Below, one piece after another: positions 43,876 through 52,532 of a DNA stretch of 64,000 nucleotides (the stretch's first letter is position 1; every line of letters starts with the position of its first letter). The translations under genes and the position numbers were made by a program. The stretch is from JBBQZU01 sp041749535. Its GTDB lineage: Bacteria > Bacteroidota > Bacteroidia > Flavobacteriales_D > Cryomorphaceae. The notes beneath the pieces are model-generated. The model was given only the letters and a program-made list of their open reading frames with translations, had not been told where the DNA came from and did not search any database. The DNA is taken from contig JBGTBE010000011.1 of the NCBI GenBank assembly GCA_041749535.1, positions 1 to 64,000 of the forward strand. The letters run 5' to 3'.

Positions 43876-43960
43876 GGCTTGTTAAAATGATTTGCGAAAC
43901 TACACAATAAACATGCGGGGTGTTTTGTTTTTTATAATTTTGATTTCCAATCCTCCTAGA

Positions 43961-44488
43961 ATGAAAATGACCAACGATGACTCAAAGACAACCATCTTTA
44001 AATTAAAGATGTTGGCAGCTTCTTTTGCAACAATTCTATTGGCAGGTTGTTCAGCACTTCCTTCTGAAGAAAATGAGACAGCTGATGGACTTGAAATAGT
44101 TAGAACTGAACAGCTGGCTCCTGGTCCTGAGCGCTATGTAGCCACCTTGGCCATCGAGGGCATGGGATGTGAGATGGCTTGCGGAACCAAGATCGCAGGT
44201 GTATTGAGCGGCCTCAATGGGGTGGTATCCACTGATATTGATTTCAAGGGCGAAGGTGAGCTAAGCAATGCCATTGTGGAGTTTGATGCAGCTACACTCA
44301 CAGAGAAGCAAATGATTGATGCAGTCTCTGGCCTTGCCGATGGACACTATAAAGTGAAATCTGTATCAGTAGTTCACTACAAGCCCGATGCAAATACCAA
44401 GGGCAGCAGCGAAGACAAAGAAAGCCTGAGCCTGAGGTCTTCACTTGGTTATAAACTCCCCAATATTTTCAGTGTATTTAGATTTTAG
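43961..44488 (+). CDS. Lipoprotein with heavy-metal-associated (HMA) domain
   Basis: 175 aa from the ATG at 43961 (MKMTNDDSK); the frame runs back to 43892. The signal peptide ends LLAGC, a lipobox, so it is anchored in the periplasm. The HMA-like fold follows: YVATLAIEGMGCEMACGTKI with a Cys-x3-Cys pair instead of the classic CxxC, then DFKGEGELSNAIVEFDAATL and a closing VKSVSVVHY. A metal, probably copper, may bind at the Cys pair. It ends before a terminator and is followed by ctaA, whose heme A goes to cytochrome oxidase, a copper enzyme. TAATTTTG (43935-43942) is a possible -7 box. Confidence 0.82.
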   Translation: MKMTNDDSKTTIFKLKMLAASFATILLAGCSALPSEENETADGLEIVRTEQLAPGPERYVATLAIEGMGCEMACGTKIAGVLSGLNGVVSTDIDFKGEGELSNAIVEFDAATLTEKQMIDAVSGLADGHYKVKSVSVVHYKPDANTKGSSEDKESLSLRSSLGYKLPNIFSVFRF

Positions 44489-44520
44489 TGTTGTTTTGGC
44501 TAAACATTTTTACCTTTTAG

Positions 44521-44548
44521 CCCTTCTCAGTTGAGAAGGGTTTTTTAT
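44521..44548 (+). terminator. Intrinsic terminator after the HMA lipoprotein
   Basis: A 9-bp stem (CCCTTCTCA, 44521-44529, with TGAGAAGGG, 44532-44540) is followed by a T-run (44541-44546). It ends the lipoprotein transcript just 10 bases before the ctaA ATG, so ctaA needs its own promoter or read-through. Confidence 0.85.
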
Positions 44549-44557
44549 TTAATAAGT

Positions 44558-45607
44558 ATGCCTCAACGACAATTGAAAATGCAAAGAACCTTGCACAACC
44601 TCTCGGTTGCATCGCTGGTACTTGTGCTTCTGGTCATGACGGCAGGAAGCATTGTACGCATGACCGGGAGTGGTATGGGTTGCCCCGATTGGCCCAAATG
44701 CTTTGGCTATTATATTCCACCTACTTCAATAGAAACCCTGAACTGGAAGGCGGGAAGATCTTTTGAGGAGGGAAATATCATCATCCGGGAGGAGTCATTG
44801 CTCGTTGCTGTGAAAGATTTTACTGCTGGTGCTTCATTTAATGAAGGCAATTGGGAATCGTATACAAAACATGACTATGCCCACTTTGACCCGCTGCACA
44901 CATGGATAGAGTTCATAAACCGCTTGATAGGAGTGTTGGCAGGAGTGCCTGCAGTTGTCTTGCTTTTGCTTTCGTTGTTTTACTTGCGCAGCGACTATTG
45001 GGTTTTTATTCTCGCATTGCTTGGTATATTTCTTCTTGGCTTTGCGGCCTGGCTCGGCAAGTTGGTGGTAGATGGTAATTTGATACCTCACAGCATCACC
45101 TATCACATGTTTTCAGCGCTTGCGTTGTTGCTTGTATATGTGGGGCTTATCGTTCGGCTTACCAAAGTTGAAGTGTTTTTTACGCCAATGAGAAACCGTA
45201 TAATCATATGGCTGGGTGTATTAGGTCTCCTCCTGCTCTTGGTTCAAATTGGGTTGGGAACTACGGTACGTGAGCAGGTGGACCTTTTCGTGAAATCTGG
45301 TGATTTGCATAGGCCCAACTGGATAGAAAATCTGGATATCTACTTTAAAATACACCGCAGTTTCAGCATAGCTGTTTTCATCACGGTAGGGGCTTTCGCT
45401 TTGATGGTAATACAGTCAATGACCATATCTACCTGGCCTAGGCTGATCCTGACCCTCCTGATCGCCGAAGTGCTGGCAGGTGTAGGCCTTGCCTATCTTG
45501 GAATTCCGGCATCATTGCAGCCCGTGCATCTGCTACTGGCTGCGCTTACTGTAGCTCTTAATGGCTATGTGCTGATGCTCTATTGGCGCAAAACAAGGGC
45601 AGCCTGA
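44558..45607 (+). CDS. ctaA: Heme A synthase (CtaA/COX15)
   Basis: 349 aa from the ATG at 44558; the frame reaches back to 44531 inside the terminator, and M8 is another option. Eight membrane segments carry the family signature GSIVRMTGSGMGCPDWPKCFG near the N-terminus, HTWIEFINRLIG with the heme-binding His, and HSITYHMFSAL, IHRSFSIAVF and QPVHLLLAALTVALNGY for the other His ligands. CtaA oxidises heme O to heme A for cytochrome oxidase. The convergent gldD stop is 18 bases away. Confidence 0.95.
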   Translation: MPQRQLKMQRTLHNLSVASLVLVLLVMTAGSIVRMTGSGMGCPDWPKCFGYYIPPTSIETLNWKAGRSFEEGNIIIREESLLVAVKDFTAGASFNEGNWESYTKHDYAHFDPLHTWIEFINRLIGVLAGVPAVVLLLLSLFYLRSDYWVFILALLGIFLLGFAAWLGKLVVDGNLIPHSITYHMFSALALLLVYVGLIVRLTKVEVFFTPMRNRIIIWLGVLGLLLLLVQIGLGTTVREQVDLFVKSGDLHRPNWIENLDIYFKIHRSFSIAVFITVGAFALMVIQSMTISTWPRLILTLLIAEVLAGVGLAYLGIPASLQPVHLLLAALTVALNGYVLMLYWRKTRAA

Positions 45608-45624
45608 AGTTGATGGTACAAAGG

Positions 45625-46227
45625 TCAGGGAAGGTCTTCTCCTTTCCATCTGAAACTTTCTATCAGATGAACGATGTCCTTCTTTACATAGTCAAGCACC
45701 GGTTGTATGCTGTCCACATTTGGTCTGGTTTCAAAATACAAAGACCCTCGCACAAAATGTGAGGTACTATCGGTAAGGTAAAACTGATAAGCGCTCGCTA
45801 CATTTCCATCCAAATCGTAGGAAAGTCCATATACCCTATCGTTGGGCCTGTTGATGATTGTGCTTTTAATTTGACTGGCTTTCACTTGATGTTCATAGGT
45901 GAGCCCACGGGACTCTTCAAGATATTCCCGAAGGTTTCCATGTACTGGAAGGTAGGTCATGTGCAAGCGACCCCTCAGGGTGGGATAGCTTATATCGAAC
46001 CAGCAATTGTTGGTCTCGCCTTTTCCGGTGATGTATTCTATCCGGCTTATCTGCGAAGTTTCAAAAGAAAATGGACACTGAAGCGCCTTAAGTTGATAGG
46101 CAGGTTCAGGAAGTTCTATTCTGAAGTAGCCGATTTTTTTTGGTACATAATCGTCATTGGAACAGGCTACCAGCAATATTATACAGACCAACATGGTGAT
46201 GTATGGTTTACACTGGTGCTTTTTCAT
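45625..46227 (-). CDS. gldD: Gliding motility lipoprotein GldD
   Basis: 200 aa. The signal peptide ends in a lipobox (ILLVAC, Cys22). The body KIGYFRIELPEPAYQ and NCWFDISYPTLRGRLHMTY, then RVYGLSYDLDGNVASAYQFYLTDS, match GldD, a lipoprotein required for gliding in Flavobacterium. In that genus gldD is likewise paired with gldE. The ATG overlaps the gldE stop by 4 bases. Most gliding proteins also serve T9SS secretion, and this window contains several T9SS cargo genes. Confidence 0.93.
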   Translation of the reverse strand: MKKHQCKPYITMLVCIILLVACSNDDYVPKKIGYFRIELPEPAYQLKALQCPFSFETSQISRIEYITGKGETNNCWFDISYPTLRGRLHMTYLPVHGNLREYLEESRGLTYEHQVKASQIKSTIINRPNDRVYGLSYDLDGNVASAYQFYLTDSTSHFVRGSLYFETRPNVDSIQPVLDYVKKDIVHLIESFRWKGEDLP

Positions 46228-47567
46228 CTTCCACTTTCTGATTCTACCAAGTCCTGAATTGTCACTTTCACCCGTTTTACTTTTCGCTTGTCTGCAGCTT
46301 CAATGGTAAAGGTATAATTCTCGAATTTCAGTTTTTCGTTTTTGGAAGGAATCTTGCCGCTGAGCTCAATGATGAATCCAGCCAATGTATCAGATTCACC
46401 TTTTAACTCTTCAAATTCATCTCCGTCAATGTTGAGCACTTTATAGATATCCACAAGGGGAGTTTTTCCTTCAAATACATAATTGCTATCGTCGAGCCGA
46501 GAGTAAAATATTTCTTCATCGTCAAAGTCGTCGGCAATATCCCCCACAATTTCTTCGATCACATCTTCGAGTGTAATGATACCCGAGGTGCCACCATACT
46601 CATCGACTACCACAGCCATGTGAATTTTTTTAGACTGAAATTCCTTAAGCAGGTCGTCGAGCTTTTTGTTTTCTGGTACAAAGAATGCTTTCCGGAGCAA
46701 GTCCTGCCATGCGAAAGAATTTTCATCAGCATAAGGCAGAAGGTCTTTCATGTACAGAATTCCTTTCACCTTATCGAGTGATTCCGTGTACACAGGCACC
46801 CGTGAATAACCTTGCTCCAGCAATTCAGCGAGAAGCTCAGAGAATGGGGTGTCAATATCAAATGCGGCTACCTCCGTGCGCGGAGTCATTATTTGCTTTG
46901 CGTCGGTATTGCCAAAACGCACAATGCCTTTCAGGATGCGTTCTTCACCAGGCGTGGTCTCATGGTCGCGGGTTAATTCCAGTGCGTGTTCAAGGTCGTC
47001 GGTGGAGTATTCGGTGGTGCGCTTTCTGATTCGTTTGTTGATGAAATCGGTACTGGCAACCAGAACGGCACTGATTGGCCTGAATATTTTTTCAATAATG
47101 ATGAGAGGCAATGCCATGATCCTGCAAATTTTGAGCCCTCCTGTTGTAGCATATACTTTCGGAATTACCTCTCCCACAAGCAGCAGGATGAAGGTAACGG
47201 CAAGCACCTGCACCGTGAATGGCAGCCAAGTAGGATAGCCATCAAAATTAACAGAGTCTGAAATGATGAATGAGGAGAGTACGACAATACTGATGTTCAC
47301 AAAATTATTTGCAACCAATATTGTGGCAAGCAGCTGCTGAGGCATTGCGTGCAAACGCAGAATACGTTCAGTGGTTTGTGATTTTTCGTTTTCGAGAAGT
47401 TCTCGGTCGCTGTGGCTCAGTGAGAAAAATGCAACTTCGGAAGCCGAAATTAGTGCAGAGCAAATAAGCAGGATCACTTCAAGGGATATTGCCAGAATTA
47501 CATCCGGCTCGGGCCGATTAAAAAGAGCAAGAATGGTTGTTAGTGACGCCGTACTGGGAGGTTCCAA
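46224..47567 (-). CDS. gldE: Gliding motility-associated protein GldE, CNNM/CorC family
   Basis: 447 aa: a CNNM-type membrane domain (about 20-205), a CBS pair (about 220-345, IMTPRTEVAAFDID then VVVDEYGGTSGIITLEDVIEEI) and a CorC_HlyC domain at the end. Its association with gldD and ssb marks it as GldE rather than a general CorC. It starts at TTG (47567), with an in-frame stop at 47583-47585 and no suitable ATG. It is a paralog of the protein at 6410-7666. Confidence 0.93.
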   Translation of the reverse strand: MEPPSTASLTTILALFNRPEPDVILAISLEVILLICSALISASEVAFFSLSHSDRELLENEKSQTTERILRLHAMPQQLLATILVANNFVNISIVVLSSFIISDSVNFDGYPTWLPFTVQVLAVTFILLLVGEVIPKVYATTGGLKICRIMALPLIIIEKIFRPISAVLVASTDFINKRIRKRTTEYSTDDLEHALELTRDHETTPGEERILKGIVRFGNTDAKQIMTPRTEVAAFDIDTPFSELLAELLEQGYSRVPVYTESLDKVKGILYMKDLLPYADENSFAWQDLLRKAFFVPENKKLDDLLKEFQSKKIHMAVVVDEYGGTSGIITLEDVIEEIVGDIADDFDDEEIFYSRLDDSNYVFEGKTPLVDIYKVLNIDGDEFEELKGESDTLAGFIIELSGKIPSKNEKLKFENYTFTIEAADKRKVKRVKVTIQDLVESESGR

Positions 47568-47597
47568 TGGATATTTAATTGGTTAATAAAAGGCTTT

Positions 47598-48038
47598 TCA
47601 GAATGGAAGGTCATCCTGATCGCCGGCTGCGGACTGTGCTGTCATTGCCTGCGGTGAAGAAGGCATCGCTGTGCTGCGCTCTGGGTTTGCATTCTCTCCC
47701 GTATTGGGGCGGGTGCCAAGCATTTGCATGGTAGTAGCTTCAATCTCTGTAGAATATCGGTCAGTGCCATCAGCATCCTTCCAGGTTCGGGTACGCAAGC
47801 GCCCTTCTATATAAACCTGTTTTCCTTTACTGAGGTATTTTTCAGCAATATCAGCAAGTTGACGCCACATGTTCACGGTGTGCCATTCAGTTTGCTCCAC
47901 GCGCTGCCCTTCTTTATTGGTGTAGCCTTCTGTGGTTGCTATGCGCAACCTAGCCACTTTCGAACCATTTTCAAAAGATTTTATCTCAGGGTCTATGCCC
48001 AGATTTCCTACGAGTATCACTTTGTTTACGCCTGCCAT
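47598..48038 (-). CDS. ssb: Single-stranded DNA-binding protein
   Basis: 146 aa. The OB-fold starts MAGVNKVILVGNLGIDPEIK and holds EWHTVNMWRQLADIAEKYLSKGKQVYIEGRL (about residues 50-80). A flexible linker ends in the acidic tail DQDDLPF, a typical SSB protein-docking tip. The protein coats single-stranded DNA during replication and repair. It lies between mutY and gldE, with small gaps, in the gld/mutY group. Confidence 0.97.
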   Translation of the reverse strand: MAGVNKVILVGNLGIDPEIKSFENGSKVARLRIATTEGYTNKEGQRVEQTEWHTVNMWRQLADIAEKYLSKGKQVYIEGRLRTRTWKDADGTDRYSTEIEATTMQMLGTRPNTGENANPERSTAMPSSPQAMTAQSAAGDQDDLPF

Positions 48039-48087
48039 GGGGTATGCTTGTTTGGTTGCAAAGTTAAAACTAATGTGTTGCTGAACC

Positions 48088-49134
48088 TTAAATCATATTT
48101 GCATCTTCAAGGTATTTGTGAATCAACCTTGGCACTGCCAGGGAGTCCACATCCTTTTTATCAACGTTTAAATATATAGAATTCTTTGGTATATCACCAA
48201 ACATCTCAAACCTCCAGAACCGCGCTTCAATTCTTCTATGTGTAAGTTGGTGGGTGTATGATTTCTCCGGGAGTGTGGGAACCCTTGCAATCTCATTTTC
48301 GGGATAGGATTCTTTCACGAGTCTGATCAATGCATCTTTTTCATGTTCAGATTCAACAGACGGGAAATCGTGCAGCCCTTGCCATATGTCTTTTTCTTTT
48401 CGAAGCCTGAATACTATTTGAGCTGCTGATGTAATCACAGCGTAATCAATCTGCCTAAGTGTTGCCTTCTGTTTTTTGACTTTTACTGGCCTGAGGTGTA
48501 CGGTCTTATTTGCCAGTGAGAGACATTTTACTGACAGGGGGCAAGCGGTACATTGAGGGTTTGAAGGAGTGCACACAAGTGCCCCGAGTTCCATGATGGC
48601 CTGGTTATAAGTGCCAGGATCTTTCTTGCTCAGGCAATATTCTGCGAGTTCATCAATTGTCTTTTTGCCTTTGCCGGCATTCACCGCCTCTTGCACATCA
48701 AAGACCCGTGAAAGCACCCGCATCACATTTCCATCTACAACTGCATGGGGCAATCCGAATGCAAAACTTCCAATGGCAGCAGCGGTATAAGGACCAATGC
48801 CTTTCAGTCCGATCAAGCCCTCGTACGTGTTGGGAAATTTGCCTTGGTGCTCATTCGCGATGACGCGCGCAGTCGCAAGAAGGTTCCGGGCCCGTGAGTA
48901 GTACCCAAGGCCCTGCCAAAGTTTTAAAACCACTTGCTCTTCTGCTTTCGCGAGACCAAACACATCAGGAAAAGCCTCAGCAAATCGCAGGTAGTAATCC
49001 ATTCCCTGATCTACCCTGGTTTGTTGGAGTATAATTTCAGAGAGCCAAATTTTGTAAGGGTCGTTTGTGTTTCTCCAGGGAAGGAGTCTTTTGTGCTGCA
49101 AGTACCACGAAATCAGTAAATCTTTTATCTCCAT
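48088..49134 (-). CDS. mutY: A/G-specific adenine glycosylase
   Basis: 348 aa from the ATG at 49134 (GTG at 49137 is adjacent). The enzyme removes adenine paired with 8-oxoguanine. It has LPWRNTNDPYKIWLSEIILQQTRV with the catalytic Glu near residue 33, a helix-hairpin-helix with GIGPYTAAAIGSFAFG, VVDGNVMRVLSR with the catalytic Asp, and the Fe-S ligands in CTPSNPQCTACPLSVKC (CX6CX2CX5C). A NUDIX-like domain completes the C-terminus. It faces HU across a divergent promoter region. Confidence 0.96.
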   Translation of the reverse strand: MEIKDLLISWYLQHKRLLPWRNTNDPYKIWLSEIILQQTRVDQGMDYYLRFAEAFPDVFGLAKAEEQVVLKLWQGLGYYSRARNLLATARVIANEHQGKFPNTYEGLIGLKGIGPYTAAAIGSFAFGLPHAVVDGNVMRVLSRVFDVQEAVNAGKGKKTIDELAEYCLSKKDPGTYNQAIMELGALVCTPSNPQCTACPLSVKCLSLANKTVHLRPVKVKKQKATLRQIDYAVITSAAQIVFRLRKEKDIWQGLHDFPSVESEHEKDALIRLVKESYPENEIARVPTLPEKSYTHQLTHRRIEARFWRFEMFGDIPKNSIYLNVDKKDVDSLAVPRLIHKYLEDANMI

Positions 49135-49186
49135 CACACGTAAAGGCGCATCCGTCAGGAATAAGTGACGAATTTAGCGAAAATGA

Positions 49187-49218
49187 ATTTCTTTTATAGC
49201 TATAAACCAATATCTTTG
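49187..49218 (+). promoter_or_regulatory. Bacteroidota-type promoter for HU
   Basis: TTTC (49188-49191) and TATCTTTG (49211-49218), about 19 nt apart, form a promoter with one mismatch in the upstream box. Transcription would start near 49224, about 45 bases before the ATG. Confidence 0.68.
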
Positions 49219-49269
49219 CGCCCGTTAATTTTTTTTCAAACTAAATAATTACGCCTAAGTTTCACCACT

Positions 49270-49569
49270 ATGACTAAAGCAGACGTTGTTGCCGAGATAT
49301 CGGAACAGACAGGGATTGAAAAGGTAGCTGTTCAAACAGCAGTAGAAGCATTCATGACTTCAGTTAAAAAGTCATTGGCTTCAGGCCAAAACGTGTACCT
49401 CCGCGGTTTTGGTAGCTTCATCGTTAAAGAGAGAGCTGAAAAAATTGGAAGGAATATTTCTGCGAAAGAACCAATTGTGATTCCAGCTCACAATATTCCC
49501 GCTTTTAAGCCTTCAAAAACTTTCGTTGACAAGGTAAAGAAGAACGTAAAAGTTAAGAAGAAGAAGTAA
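49270..49569 (+). CDS. hup: HU/IHF-family DNA-binding protein
   Basis: 99 aa. It starts TKADVVAEISEQTGIEKVAVQTAVEAFM and carries the DNA-binding arm GFGSFIVKERAEKIGRNISAKEPIVIPAHNIPAFKPSKTF (about residues 57-90) with the Pro-containing tip. It is a small basic nucleoid protein. The C-terminal tail is extra-basic (KVKKNVKVKKKK). The TPR-like gene begins 25 bases after the stop. Confidence 0.95.
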   Translation: MTKADVVAEISEQTGIEKVAVQTAVEAFMTSVKKSLASGQNVYLRGFGSFIVKERAEKIGRNISAKEPIVIPAHNIPAFKPSKTFVDKVKKNVKVKKKK

Positions 49570-49594
49570 TCTTCTTCACTAACAATCACAGCAA

Positions 49595-50080
49595 ATGAGT
49601 CCGAGAGTTATCAATATCGTTTTGGTTTCGATGACTCTCTTACTGGTCGTTGGGCTGGTTTTAGCTCCCCGCTTGCCATCAGAAAAGCGGATACTGGCTG
49701 ATGCCAGCCCAACTGACTTAAAGCTACTCCAGGCCGTAGGACTGGTTCAGAATAGCGAAAACCCTATGGAAGGCATTGCCATGATAAGGGCAATACTTGA
49801 AGAAGATTCTACCAATGTGGAAGCACATTGGCATCTGGCGCAATTTTCATTAACTTCGCGCCAGTTTGACAACGCCGCTTTTCGATTTGGAAAAGTGGTT
49901 GAGTACGATAAGGATGTAAAATATCCTGAAGCCTTGTTTTGGCTCGCACAGTCAAAAATTGCAAATGACCAGGGCAACGAGGCTATCCCGCTGCTCGAAA
50001 AATATTTGAAATACGAAACTGATACAGTAGTGATAAACGGCGTAAACCGAATGCTGAATCAGCTGAAAACAGATTTATAA
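49595..50080 (+). CDS. Membrane-anchored TPR-like protein
   Basis: 161 aa. One N-terminal membrane segment (about 6-24) is followed by two TPR-like helical pairs (about 70-105 and 110-140, EAHWHLAQFSLTSRQFDNAA, EALFWLAQSKIANDQGNEAI). It is a probable inner-membrane protein with a periplasmic TPR tail. It is conserved at this place between hup and rng in many Flavobacteriia as far as I recall. No function is known. Confidence 0.8.
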   Translation: MSPRVINIVLVSMTLLLVVGLVLAPRLPSEKRILADASPTDLKLLQAVGLVQNSENPMEGIAMIRAILEEDSTNVEAHWHLAQFSLTSRQFDNAAFRFGKVVEYDKDVKYPEALFWLAQSKIANDQGNEAIPLLEKYLKYETDTVVINGVNRMLNQLKTDL

Positions 50081-50097
50081 ACAAAAATTTTACGCAT

Positions 50098-50190
50098 ATG
50101 CCAAGCGGTAAAAAACGCAAGCGCCATAAGATGGCCACGCACAAACGCAAAAAGCGCCTTCGCAAGAACAGACACAAGAAGAAGAAGTAA
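50098..50190 (+). CDS. 30-aa very basic protein, AURKAIP1/COX24-like
   Basis: An ATG at 50098 starts a 30-codon frame rich in Lys, Arg and His (MPSGKKRKRHKMATHKRKKR and a Lys-rich end) that stops with TAA at 50188-50190. I recognise an identical type of tiny protein in many Bacteroidota genomes, where it resembles the C-terminal AURKAIP1/COX24 domain of a mitoribosomal protein. It may be a small ribosomal component. Half of its residues are basic. It lies between the TPR-like gene and rng and probably shares their transcript. Confidence 0.75.
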   Translation: MPSGKKRKRHKMATHKRKKRLRKNRHKKKK

Positions 50191-50220
50191 TCAACTTCTT
50201 TTAATGTAATTTCCATGCGA

Positions 50221-50255
50221 AAAGCCCCTTTCTTTTGGGGTTTACGTGCTTTTTA
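50221..50255 (+). terminator. Weak intrinsic terminator before rng
   Basis: AAA(G)CCCC (50221-50228) pairs with GGGGTTT (50237-50243) with one bulged base; only a modest T-rich tail follows. It may end part of the HU transcript. Confidence 0.5.
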
Positions 50256-50274
50256 ATATCAAATTTCCACTCTC

Positions 50275-51822
50275 GTGAATCTTGAGCTTGTAGTCAACGC
50301 CAAGGGCAACGAAGTTGATATTGCTTTTTTAAAGGATAAGGTTCTTACTGAGCTCCATAAAGAAAAAGGTGGTCAGGATTTTACAGTAGGCGATGTATAC
50401 CTCGGTAAGGTGCATCGTGTACTGCCTAGTCTCAACGCTGCTTTCGTAGATGTAGGTTATGAGAAAGATGCTTTTCTGCATTATCTCGACCTGGGGCCTC
50501 AGTACAAGTCGCTGAGCAAATTTGTAAAGCGCACTATGACAGGTAAGCAGACAGGTCCAGACCTTGCTGACTTTCAGGTAGAAGACGACATAGATAAGAA
50601 CGGCAAGATCAATGACGTAGTTTCCGGCAGCCAGCACATCCTAGTGCAGGTTGCAAAGGAGCCCATTTCATCTAAAGGACCCAGACTTACTTCAGAAATA
50701 ACCATTGCAGGACGCTACGTCGTGCTGGTTCCCTTCAGCGATAAAATCTCCCTTTCACAACGAATCAAATCTCAGGAGGAACGAACCCGACTGAGAAGGC
50801 TTATTCAAAGCATTAAACCAAAGAACTTTGGTGTGATTGTGCGCACTGTCGCAGAAAGCAAGAAAGTAGCTGAACTGGATGGTGATATTCAAGACCTCGT
50901 AGTGCGGTGGAATAAGATGTTTGAGAATCTTAAAACTGCATCGCCTCCCAAAAGGGTGCTCGGAGAGCTCAACAGAACTTCCACAGTGATGCGCGATCTG
51001 TTGAGCGGTAGTTTTACCAAAATACATGTGAACGACACCGACCTTGCCAGCGAGATACGTGACTATTTGCGCAAAGTATCGCCAGATCAGGAGAAGCTTG
51101 TAAAACTAGCCCCCGGTGAAGACCTGTTCGATACGCTTGGCGTGAACAGGCAGATTAAGGTAGCATTTGGCAAGCAAGTGAACCTTAAAAGCGGAGCATA
51201 CCTTATCATAGAGCATACTGAAGCCATGCACGTAATAGACGTGAACAGCGGAAGTAGGAAAGGTGGAGACAGAGGGCAGGAACAGAATGCACTTGAGACC
51301 AACCTTGAATGCGCTGAAGAAATTGCCAGGGTGTTGCGCCTCCGCGATATGGGAGGTATCATCGTGGTCGACTTTATCGATATGCACTCTAAGGCAAACC
51401 AAAAGCAACTCTTCGAGAAGCTTAAAGAATGCCTCAAAGAAGACAAAGCCAAACACAATGTGCTGCCTCCAAGCAAATTTGGGGTAGTGGAAATTACAAG
51501 GCAGCGTGTGCGCGAAGTTACCGACATCAGCACCGAAGAAGTGTGCCCTTGCTGCGAAGGTGCGGGGAAAGTTCAGGCCAGTATCCTTATCACAGACCAG
51601 ATTGAGAACAACCTTCGCTACTATGCGGAGGAGCTCAAAATGAAAAAGCTAATCCTAAAAGTGCATCCTTTCCTTGAAGCACACTATAAGATAGGGTTTA
51701 TCTCGGCGCGCATGAAATTGGCTTCGAAATACAAAGTCTCATTGAAGGTAATCCCCGACAATGACTTTGCCATCCTGAAGTACAAGTTCTACAACGAGAA
51801 GGGCGAACCTGTAGACGACTAG
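50275..51822 (+). CDS. rng: Ribonuclease G/E family endoribonuclease
   Basis: 515 aa. RNase G/E cleaves single-stranded RNA in rRNA and mRNA maturation. The S1 domain begins at VGDVYLGKVHRVLPSLNAAFVDVGYEKDAFL (about 42-72). The 5'-sensor and DNase I-like parts hold MHVIDVNSGSRKG, VDFIDMHSKANQKQL with the metal-binding Asp residues, and VEITRQRVRE. CPCCEG (about 424-429) is the Zn-link motif. It starts with GTG at 50275, which gives MNLELVVNAKGNEVDIAF as in other Bacteroidota RNase G. Confidence 0.96.
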   Translation: MNLELVVNAKGNEVDIAFLKDKVLTELHKEKGGQDFTVGDVYLGKVHRVLPSLNAAFVDVGYEKDAFLHYLDLGPQYKSLSKFVKRTMTGKQTGPDLADFQVEDDIDKNGKINDVVSGSQHILVQVAKEPISSKGPRLTSEITIAGRYVVLVPFSDKISLSQRIKSQEERTRLRRLIQSIKPKNFGVIVRTVAESKKVAELDGDIQDLVVRWNKMFENLKTASPPKRVLGELNRTSTVMRDLLSGSFTKIHVNDTDLASEIRDYLRKVSPDQEKLVKLAPGEDLFDTLGVNRQIKVAFGKQVNLKSGAYLIIEHTEAMHVIDVNSGSRKGGDRGQEQNALETNLECAEEIARVLRLRDMGGIIVVDFIDMHSKANQKQLFEKLKECLKEDKAKHNVLPPSKFGVVEITRQRVREVTDISTEEVCPCCEGAGKVQASILITDQIENNLRYYAEELKMKKLILKVHPFLEAHYKIGFISARMKLASKYKVSLKVIPDNDFAILKYKFYNEKGEPVDD

Positions 51823-51829
51823 ATTAGTG

Positions 51830-52504
51830 TCAGAAATCTACCAGATGTTCGCTGGTATCCATATCCTTTTTGCCTTCATCGAATCCTACAATGTGCTGGT
51901 AGGCGCAAAAGATAATGCAATACGAAGTAGGTATGGTGATGAATAGCCCTATACCCAGTGCAATTGCTCCGGCTATATTCAGCAATCCCAGCAGGAGAAA
52001 CAACCCTAACCAGTGAAACCATTTTTTATTGACAATCTTCAGGCTTAGCTTAATGCTGTCCCAGAAATCTGTTTTAAAAAAAACCACAAAGAGGGATGCG
52101 AGCGATGTGGCAACTGCAAACCATATGGCTGGCAGCACCAGAAAAAATACAAGAAATACAGTAATAATACCGCCCACTATGCCAAGTATGCAGAGTTGAA
52201 GCACAAAGTCGAAGGATTTGAAGAAGTCACCGATTTCTATGCTACCCTCATCGTTGAGTTTCTTGGATGCCACATAGTAACCTGCCGCCAGGGCCGGTCC
52301 TACAACGATCGCTGCAAAAAAGCCAAGAATTGGGATAATGCCCAGACCAAAACTGATGGCCAGGTAAAGCAATGAATACAGCACGTATTGCCCAGCTCCT
52401 TTTCTGAAAAGTGCCCAACCGGAGCTAAAATATTTCTCATATTCAAAAACATAGCCATCCTTGGCCAGTTGTTCAATGCGCTGTTTTTGATCAACTATAT
52501 ACAT
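51830..52504 (-). CDS. Multi-pass membrane protein, unknown function
   Basis: 224 aa from the ATG at 52504 (MYIVDQKQRIEQLAKDGY); a TTG at 52531 would give 233 aa. About five hydrophobic segments follow, with Gly-rich loops (GLGIIPILGFFAAIVVGPAL), in the style of DUF975 or GDPDase membrane-domain proteins. The acidic Cys-poor tail ends EHLVDF. It lies 1-28 bases after the DUF58 gene, depending on the start. Function cannot be told; its position in the MoxR operon suggests a membrane partner. Confidence 0.72.
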   Translation of the reverse strand: MYIVDQKQRIEQLAKDGYVFEYEKYFSSGWALFRKGAGQYVLYSLLYLAISFGLGIIPILGFFAAIVVGPALAAGYYVASKKLNDEGSIEIGDFFKSFDFVLQLCILGIVGGIITVFLVFFLVLPAIWFAVATSLASLFVVFFKTDFWDSIKLSLKIVNKKWFHWLGLFLLLGLLNIAGAIALGIGLFITIPTSYCIIFCAYQHIVGFDEGKKDMDTSEHLVDF

Positions 52505-52532
52505 GTCAATTGAGGTTATAGGTTTGGTCAAA

